NCBI RefSeq assembly: GCF_026242055.1
Contig: NZ_JAPJDL010000002.1
Location: forward strand, 186,001 to 250,000
Source of the DNA: Lentzea sp. NEAU-D7
GTDB lineage: Bacteria > Actinomycetota > Actinomycetes > Mycobacteriales > Pseudonocardiaceae
Direction of reading: 5' to 3'
Length of the DNA: 64,000 nucleotides
Both the position numbers and the translations under genes were made by a program. The notes under the pieces are model-generated. The model had not been told where the DNA came from. It saw only the letters and a list, made by a program, of their open reading frames with translations, and did no database searches. Of this stretch, positions 59,114-64,000 are shown piece after piece. How positions within the stretch are numbered: the stretch's first letter is position 1; every line of letters begins with the position of its first letter.

Positions 59114-60799
59114 GTGGCCAGATCCCTGTTGTTGGTCGTCCCGGCAGCGTTGACACTCGCTGTCGTCCCGGCCGTCGCGGTCGCCGCTCCGGTCCAGTAC
59201 CAGGCGGAGAGCGCGACCATCTCCAACGGCCTCGTCGAGTCGAACCACGCCGGCTTCACCGGCTCCGGCTTCGTCAACTACGACAACGAGGTCGGCAGCT
59301 CAGTCGAGTTCACCGTCAACGCGGGCACCGCCGGTCCGGCGACGCTCACGTTCCGGTTCGCCAACGGCCAGACGGCGAACCGCCCGATGGACATCTCGGT
59401 GAACGGCTCGGTGGTGGCGAGCCAGTTCTCGTTCCCGAGCACGGGCGCGTGGACGTCGTGGACCACCAGGTCCACGACCGTCACCCTGAACGCGGGCTCC
59501 AACAAGATCAAGACCGTCGCGACGACGGTCAACGGCGGTCCGAACCTGGACCGCGTCGACGTCGACGCCCAGTCGGGCACGCCGGACACCACGGCTCCCT
59601 CGGTTCCCGGCAGCCTGCGCTCGACGGGCACCACGGCGACCTCGGTGTCGCTGGCGTGGAACGCGTCCACCGACAACGTGGGCGTGACCGGGTACGTGCT
59701 GTCCAACGGTCAGACCGCGTCCGGCACCACGCACACGGTCACCGGGCTCACGCCGGACACCTCGTACACCTTCACCGTGCAGGCGCGTGACGCGGCGGGC
59801 AACCTGTCCGGAGCGTCGAACTCCGTCTCGGTGCGCACCCAGCCGGGCACGCCCGGTGGCACCAGGCCGCACGACGTCAACGGCCTGCTGCGGGTGTGCG
59901 GTGTGCAGCTCTGCAACCAGTACGGCAACCCGATCCAGCTGCGCGGCATGAGCACGCACGGCATCCAGTGGTACCACCAGTGCTCCAAGTCCCAGTGGTG
60001 GGACGCGCTGGTGAACGACTGGAACGCGGACTTCATCCGCGTCGCCATGTACATCCAGGAGGACGGTTACGAGACCGACCCCCGCAGGTTCACCGACATG
60101 ATGCACGGCTACATCGAGGAGGCCACGCGCCGCGGCATCTACGTCCTCGTGGACTGGCACCAGCTCTCGCCCGGTGACCCGAACTACAACCTGTCCCGCG
60201 CCAAGACGTTCTTCACGGAGATCGCCAACCGGCACAAGGACAAGACCAACATCATCTACGACATCGCCAACGAGCCGAACGGCACGTCGTGGGCGAGCGT
60301 CAAGTCCTACGCCGAGCAGATGATCCCGGTCATCCGCAACATCGACCCGGACAGCCTCATCGTCTCGGGCACGAACGGCTGGTCGACCTTCGGCCACTCC
60401 GACGGCCAGAGCCCGTCGCAGGTGCTGAACAACAGGGTCAACGCGACCAACTTCATGTACTCGTTCCACTTCTACGCCCAGGCCCACCGGGACGACTACC
60501 TGAGCGTGCTGGACCAGGTGTCGAGCCAGGTCCCGGTGTTCGTGACCGAGTTCGGCACGCAGGCCGCGTCCGGTGGCGGGACGAACGACTTCACCATGTC
60601 GCAGAAGTACATCGACCTGATGGCGCGCAAGAAGATCTCGTGGGCCAACTGGAACTTCTCCGACGACGGCCTGACGGGTGCGGTGTTCAAGACCGGCACC
60701 TGCTCGGGCACCACGTTCGCGGGCACCGGCGTCCTGAAGCCGGCCGGTGTCTGGGTGCGGGAGCGCATCAGGACGCCAGACAACTTCCCGACGTCATGA
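59114..60799 (+). CDS. Secreted CBM35-FN3-GH5 glycoside hydrolase (endoglucanase-like)
   Basis: A 561-residue protein from GTG 59114 with a strong AGGAGG site. Signal peptide 1-25; CBM35-like module about 27-152 ('VQYQAESATISNGLVESNHAGFTGSGFVNY'); FN3 about 160-242; GH5 about 248-550. The acid/base is E387 in 'IANEPNG' and the nucleophile E479 in 'FVTEFGTQ'. 'LRGMSTHGIQWY' is typical of GH5 endoglucanases. It would cut cellulose or a related beta-glucan outside the cell. The region just downstream looks mis-assembled. Confidence 0.92.
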   Translation: MARSLLLVVPAALTLAVVPAVAVAAPVQYQAESATISNGLVESNHAGFTGSGFVNYDNEVGSSVEFTVNAGTAGPATLTFRFANGQTANRPMDISVNGSVVASQFSFPSTGAWTSWTTRSTTVTLNAGSNKIKTVATTVNGGPNLDRVDVDAQSGTPDTTAPSVPGSLRSTGTTATSVSLAWNASTDNVGVTGYVLSNGQTASGTTHTVTGLTPDTSYTFTVQARDAAGNLSGASNSVSVRTQPGTPGGTRPHDVNGLLRVCGVQLCNQYGNPIQLRGMSTHGIQWYHQCSKSQWWDALVNDWNADFIRVAMYIQEDGYETDPRRFTDMMHGYIEEATRRGIYVLVDWHQLSPGDPNYNLSRAKTFFTEIANRHKDKTNIIYDIANEPNGTSWASVKSYAEQMIPVIRNIDPDSLIVSGTNGWSTFGHSDGQSPSQVLNNRVNATNFMYSFHFYAQAHRDDYLSVLDQVSSQVPVFVTEFGTQAASGGGTNDFTMSQKYIDLMARKKISWANWNFSDDGLTGAVFKTGTCSGTTFAGTGVLKPAGVWVRERIRTPDNFPTS

Positions 60800-60951
60800 T
60801 GTGAGAGGGGTGGGGGGGGGGCGGGGCCCCCCCCCGGGGCGCCGCCGCGGCCCCGGGGGGGCCGGGGGGGGGGGGGGGCAACAGGACCCCAGACACCGCC
60901 CCGCGGACTTTTTGTGAGTGGGGGGGCCGCCCCGGCGGCCACCCCTCGTTC
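60800..60951. other. Poly-G/poly-C intergenic stretch, probably assembly-damaged
   Basis: A 152-bp gap between the GH5 gene and the convergent ligase gene contains G runs of 10, 7 and 14 and a C run of 9, unlike anything else in the window. GGCCGCC (60925-60931) and GGCGGCC (60934-60940) still form a hairpin, and TTTTT at 60909-60913 lies nearby, so a bidirectional terminator is likely under the noise. No gene is seen here. Confidence 0.6.
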
Positions 60952-62430
60952 TCACGTCAGCGGCCAGGTGTGCACGGGTTCGTTGGCGTGCATCAGGTCC
61001 ACATAGGTCCGCAGCATCGTGCGCAGAGCGTCCGCCCTGTCCATGTGCGTGTGGTCGTAGTGCCGGTGGAACTCACGCGCCTGCCAGGTGGCGCCGTTCA
61101 CGCCGCTCAGGCACCGCTGCTCGATGACGCCCAGCAAACGGTCGCGCTCCGCCGAGTCGACGCCCCACCGGATCAGGCCCTCGTGGGCGAGCGGCAGCAG
61201 GCGCCGCAGCACCAGTTCGACGACCGGCACCGTGCCGACGCCGGGCCAGTACATCTGCGCGTCCATGCCGTTGCGCGAGGCGGCGTTGAAGTTCTCCTCG
61301 GCCGCCTGGAAGCTCATCTGCGACCACAGTGGACGTTCGTCCTCGGCCAGTGCGCGCACCAGGCCGAAGTACAGCGCCGCGTTGGCCAGGGTGTCCACGA
61401 TGGTCGGCCCGGCGGGCAGCACGCGGTTCTCGACGCGCAGGTGCGGCCGGTCGCGCACCACGTCGTACACGGGCCGGTTCCAGCGGTAGATGGTGCCGTT
61501 GTGCAGCTTCAGCTCGCTCAGCGCGGGCGTGTCGCCCTTGTCGAGCACCGCCAGCGGGTCCTCGTCGTCGCAGATCGGCAGCAGCGCCGGGAAGTAGCGG
61601 ACGTTCTCCTCGAACAGGTCGAAGATCGAGTTGATCCACCGCTCGCCGAACCACACGCGCGGCCGCACGCCCTGGGCCTTGAGCTCGTCGCCGCGGGTGT
61701 CGGTGGCCTGCTGGAACAACGCGATGCGCGTCTCGCGCCACAGCTCCTTGCCGAGGAAGAACGGCGAGTTCGCGCCGACCGCGACCTGCACGCCCGCGAT
61801 GGCCTGGGCGGCGTTCCAGTAGGCGGGGAACTGCTCCGGGCTGACCTGCAGGTGCAGCTGCGTGCTCGTGCAGGCGGCCTCGGGGACGATCGAGTTCGCC
61901 GTGAGGTGCAGGCGCTCGACGCCGTCGATGGCGATCTGCAGGTCCTCGCCCCGCGCGGCCAGCACCTGCTCGTTGAGCAACGCGTAGCGCGGGTTGCCGG
62001 AGAGCAGGTCGGGGGAGATGTCCTTGGGGCGCAGGGTCGGCAGGATGCCGTTGATGACCATGTGCGCGCCGACCTCGCGGGCCTTCTCCTCGGCGGAGTT
62101 GAGGCTGCGGCGGACGGTCTCCTCGAAGGCCGTGATGCCCCCGCCCGCGAGCCGGCGCGGGGCCACGTTGATCTCGATGTTCCACTGGCCGAGCTCGGTC
62201 ACGAAGTCCGGGTCGTCGATGACGTTCAACGCCTCGTGGTTCTTCATGGCGGGATCGCCGTGCTCGTCGATGAGGTTGATCTCGATCTCCAGGCCGGTCA
62301 TCGGCCTTTCGAAGTCGAAGCGGGCCTCACGCAGCATCCGCGCGAACACGTCGAGGCATCGCCGCACCTTGGTGCGGTACCGCGTGCGGTCCTCGCGCGT
62401 GAACTCGTGCTTCGCGACGTCCTCGCCCAT
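60952..62430 (-). CDS. Glutamate-cysteine ligase family protein
   Basis: A 492-residue member of the GCS2/YbdK-like family: 'GLEIEINLIDEHGDPA', 'LGQWNIEINVAPRRL', 'ACTSTQLHLQVSPEQFPAYWN' and 'ANSPFFLGKELWRETRIALFQQ' are the conserved ATP- and metal-binding stretches. Family members join glutamate to cysteine or another amine (for example EgtA or carboxylate-amine ligases). As actinomycetes use mycothiol rather than glutathione, the product is uncertain. It is transcribed towards the GH5 gene. Confidence 0.82.
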   Translation of the reverse strand: MGEDVAKHEFTREDRTRYRTKVRRCLDVFARMLREARFDFERPMTGLEIEINLIDEHGDPAMKNHEALNVIDDPDFVTELGQWNIEINVAPRRLAGGGITAFEETVRRSLNSAEEKAREVGAHMVINGILPTLRPKDISPDLLSGNPRYALLNEQVLAARGEDLQIAIDGVERLHLTANSIVPEAACTSTQLHLQVSPEQFPAYWNAAQAIAGVQVAVGANSPFFLGKELWRETRIALFQQATDTRGDELKAQGVRPRVWFGERWINSIFDLFEENVRYFPALLPICDDEDPLAVLDKGDTPALSELKLHNGTIYRWNRPVYDVVRDRPHLRVENRVLPAGPTIVDTLANAALYFGLVRALAEDERPLWSQMSFQAAEENFNAASRNGMDAQMYWPGVGTVPVVELVLRRLLPLAHEGLIRWGVDSAERDRLLGVIEQRCLSGVNGATWQAREFHRHYDHTHMDRADALRTMLRTYVDLMHANEPVHTWPLT

Positions 62431-62530
62431 GGTTGCCTCCCGGCGGTCGAGGGTTCACCCCACCACTGTGCACCATGGTTGATCAATCCGACACTCGTGT
62501 GTCCTGTTCCGGAACAACAGGACACGCCCC

Positions 62531-63175
62531 TCACCCCCGCGCGGGCACGGCTATGGCGGTGACGAGGAGGTCGCCCTGCACGAGCCAGCGGCCGTCGAAC
62601 CCGGCGATCGGGGAGTCGGGCAGCAGGATGCGCGAGTGGAACGTGCCGTCGGGGTCGAGCGTGATGTCCGCGTCCTCGAAGCCGAGCCAGCGCCGGGTGA
62701 CCGGGAACCAGGCCTTGTAGGTGGTCTCCTTGGCGCTGAACAGCAACCGGTCCCAGCAGATCTTCGGGTCGTCGGCGTTCAGGCCGGCCATCCTGCCGAG
62801 CTCGGCCGGGATCGCGATCGCGCCCAGCACGCCGTCCGGCGCGGGCAGGTGCGGTTCGGCGTCGATGCCGATCGTCTCGAAGTCGCTCGTCCTCGCGAGC
62901 GCCGCGGCCCGGTAGCCCGCGCAGTGCGTGAGGCTGCCGACGACGCCGTCCGGCCACAGCGGCTCGCGCTTCGGGCCCGGCAGGATGGCGGCGGGGGCGA
63001 CGTCCAGCGCCCGCATGGCCTCGCGGGCGCAGGCCCGGACCGTGCCGAACTCGAACCGGCGTTTGGGCACGGCGTTGCCGAGCTGAGCCTCCTCCTCGGG
63101 GAAGAGCTCGACCGGCTCGTCGTCGTTGTACCGCTCCACCACCGCGATGGGCGCGGGAAACAGCTGTTCCAGCAC
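62531..63175 (-). CDS. 4'-phosphopantetheinyl transferase, PptT type
   Basis: A 214-residue enzyme that loads 4'-phosphopantetheine from CoA onto carrier proteins of PKS, NRPS and siderophore systems. 'VVGSLTHCAGYRAAAL' and 'IGIDAEP' (D105 and E107) plus 'WDRLLFSAKETTYKAWFPVTRRWLGFEDA' (E150, K154) are the magnesium and CoA motifs of EntD/PptT-type enzymes and closely parallel mycobacterial PptT. The GTG start abuts the stop of the upstream metallophosphoesterase gene. Confidence 0.9.
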   Translation of the reverse strand: MLEQLFPAPIAVVERYNDDEPVELFPEEEAQLGNAVPKRRFEFGTVRACAREAMRALDVAPAAILPGPKREPLWPDGVVGSLTHCAGYRAAALARTSDFETIGIDAEPHLPAPDGVLGAIAIPAELGRMAGLNADDPKICWDRLLFSAKETTYKAWFPVTRRWLGFEDADITLDPDGTFHSRILLPDSPIAGFDGRWLVQGDLLVTAIAVPARG

Positions 63176-63994
63176 TTATGACTCCCGCAGCACGTCGTGC
63201 AGCTTCACCTGGGTGGTGCCGCGTGGTTTCCACTCGCGCGGGTAGCCGAGCGAGACCTCGTCGAACCGCACGCCGTCGTAGACCGTCGTGCGGGGGATGT
63301 GCAGGTGGCCGTAGACCATCTCGACCGCGTTGAACCTGCGGTGCCAGTCCGCGGTCAGCGTCGTGCCGCACCAGAGCGCGAACTCCGGGTAGCGCAGCAC
63401 GAACGTGGGGTCGCGGACGAGCGGGTAGTGGTTGATCAGCACGGTCGGCCCGCTGATCTGGGCGAGCCGCTCCTCGGTCTCCCGCACGCGCGCCTCGCAC
63501 CACGCCTCGCGCGACGGGTACGGGTCGGGGTGCAGGAAGTACTCGTCCGTGCACACCACCCCCGCCTCGTGCGCGATGGCGAGGGCCGACTGCACGTCCG
63601 TGGCACCCTGCGGCCGGAAGGAGTAGTCGTAGCCCAGGAAGAGCGGACAGACCGTGACCGGTCCCTTCGGGCCGTCGAACGTGACGTACGGGTCCTCCGG
63701 CGTGATCACGTCGAGGCTGCGGCACAGCTCCACGAGCTGCTTGTAGCGCATCTCGCCGCGGGACTGGTTGGAGTCGTCCTTGGTGGTCCAGAGCTCGTGG
63801 TTGCCCGGCGACCAGATCACCCTGGCGAACTTCGGGCGCAGCGTCCGCAGCGTCCATTCGATCGAGTCGAACTTCTCCGCGACGTCCCCGGCGATGATCA
63901 GCCAGTCAGCCGGGTCCGGCGGGGCGATCGCCGCCACGACGTCGCGGTTGTCCTGGTAGGAGACGTGCAGGTCGCTGGTGGCCAAGAGCTTCAC
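63176..63994 (-). CDS. Metallophosphoesterase, PptH-like
   Basis: A 272-residue calcineurin-type phosphoesterase: 'LATSDLHVSY' (D8, H10), 'LIIAGDVAEK', 'WSPGNHELW', 'VLINHYP' and 'VYGHLH' are the metal-binding motifs. In Mycobacterium tuberculosis the gene next to pptT (Rv2795c, PptH) encodes a phosphopantetheinyl hydrolase that removes the group PptT adds. The same gene order and direct abutment here suggest the same opposing role; sequence alone does not prove it. Confidence 0.85.
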   Translation of the reverse strand: MKLLATSDLHVSYQDNRDVVAAIAPPDPADWLIIAGDVAEKFDSIEWTLRTLRPKFARVIWSPGNHELWTTKDDSNQSRGEMRYKQLVELCRSLDVITPEDPYVTFDGPKGPVTVCPLFLGYDYSFRPQGATDVQSALAIAHEAGVVCTDEYFLHPDPYPSREAWCEARVRETEERLAQISGPTVLINHYPLVRDPTFVLRYPEFALWCGTTLTADWHRRFNAVEMVYGHLHIPRTTVYDGVRFDEVSLGYPREWKPRGTTQVKLHDVLRES

Positions 63995-64000
63995 GTCCTC

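Noticed and set aside
60810..60870. G-quadruplex element
   Set aside because: The G and C runs look like sequencing/assembly artefacts at a terminator, so no structural function is claimed.

Overview
The window is about 64 kb of very GC-rich chromosome with GTG starts, ATGA/GTGA stop-start overlaps, maleylpyruvate-isomerase-fold (mycothiol-associated) proteins, XRE/DUF397 pairs, a PptT/PptH-like pair and a CU044_5270/ECF sigma pair. This points to a filamentous actinomycete, most likely in the Pseudonocardiales (Lentzea/Saccharothrix-like). The genus is a guess from gene content.

Layout. 1-4.5 kb: mixed genes around a two-gene SLOG-SLATT module, a predicted nucleotide-sensing membrane effector system. 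4.9-35.7 kb: a large cell-surface polysaccharide locus. It holds a polyprenyl-phosphate sugar transferase, UDP-sugar tailoring genes (oxidoreductase, epimerase, two aminotransferases, two acetyltransferases, UDP-glucose dehydrogenase), five glycosyltransferase genes, a Wzx-type flippase, a Wzy/ligase-type protein, a Wzz-like protein, an asparagine-synthase-type amidotransferase and a 1591-residue secreted DUF4082 repeat protein. Unrelated genes (an unrecognised protein, an MDMPI-fold protein, XRE/DUF397) interrupt it at 17.1-19.9 kb. 35.8-45.5 kb: PIG-L deacetylase with a truncated copy beside it, a lone SLATT protein, a lipoprotein behind an operator-like repeat, enoyl-CoA hydratase, CorA, a Ser/Thr kinase, an ECF sigma module and a YVTN propeller protein. 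45.5-52.1 kb: orphan mbtH-like gene, idi, a ribonucleotide reductase operon preceded by a cobalamin riboswitch, and a LysE exporter with its LysR regulator. Two nearly identical 161-bp palindromic MITE-like elements bracket this segment. 52.1-64 kb: small enzymes, an iron-box-controlled mini condensation-domain-like protein, a four-gene MoxR/VWA/DUF3800/methyltransferase operon, a secreted GH5 glycoside hydrolase, a glutamate-cysteine ligase homologue and the phosphopantetheinyl transferase/hydrolase pair.

How the genes work together. The 5-36 kb genes look like a Wzx/Wzy-dependent pathway. Sugars are activated and modified as UDP derivatives, the first sugar phosphate is loaded on undecaprenyl phosphate, glycosyltransferases extend the unit, and the flippase and polymerase export and join units. 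WlbA/WlbC/WlbB-like enzymes with a UDP-sugar dehydrogenase and an AsnB-like enzyme suggest a diacetamido-uronic acid that may be amidated.

Most notable points. (1) NrdB carries Glu89 and Phe127, the class Ic (Mn/Fe, tyrosine-free) signature, and its operon lies behind a B12 riboswitch. (2) A 112-residue half condensation domain with a mutated HHxxxDG motif sits directly behind a near-consensus IdeR/DmdR iron box, while mbtH-like and PPTase genes occur without any NRPS in the window. (3) SLOG-SLATT and MoxR-VWA-DUF3800 are candidate conflict systems. (4) Palindromic mobile elements use CTAG and supply the stop codons of neighbouring genes. No tRNA, rRNA, CRISPR array or transposase gene was seen.
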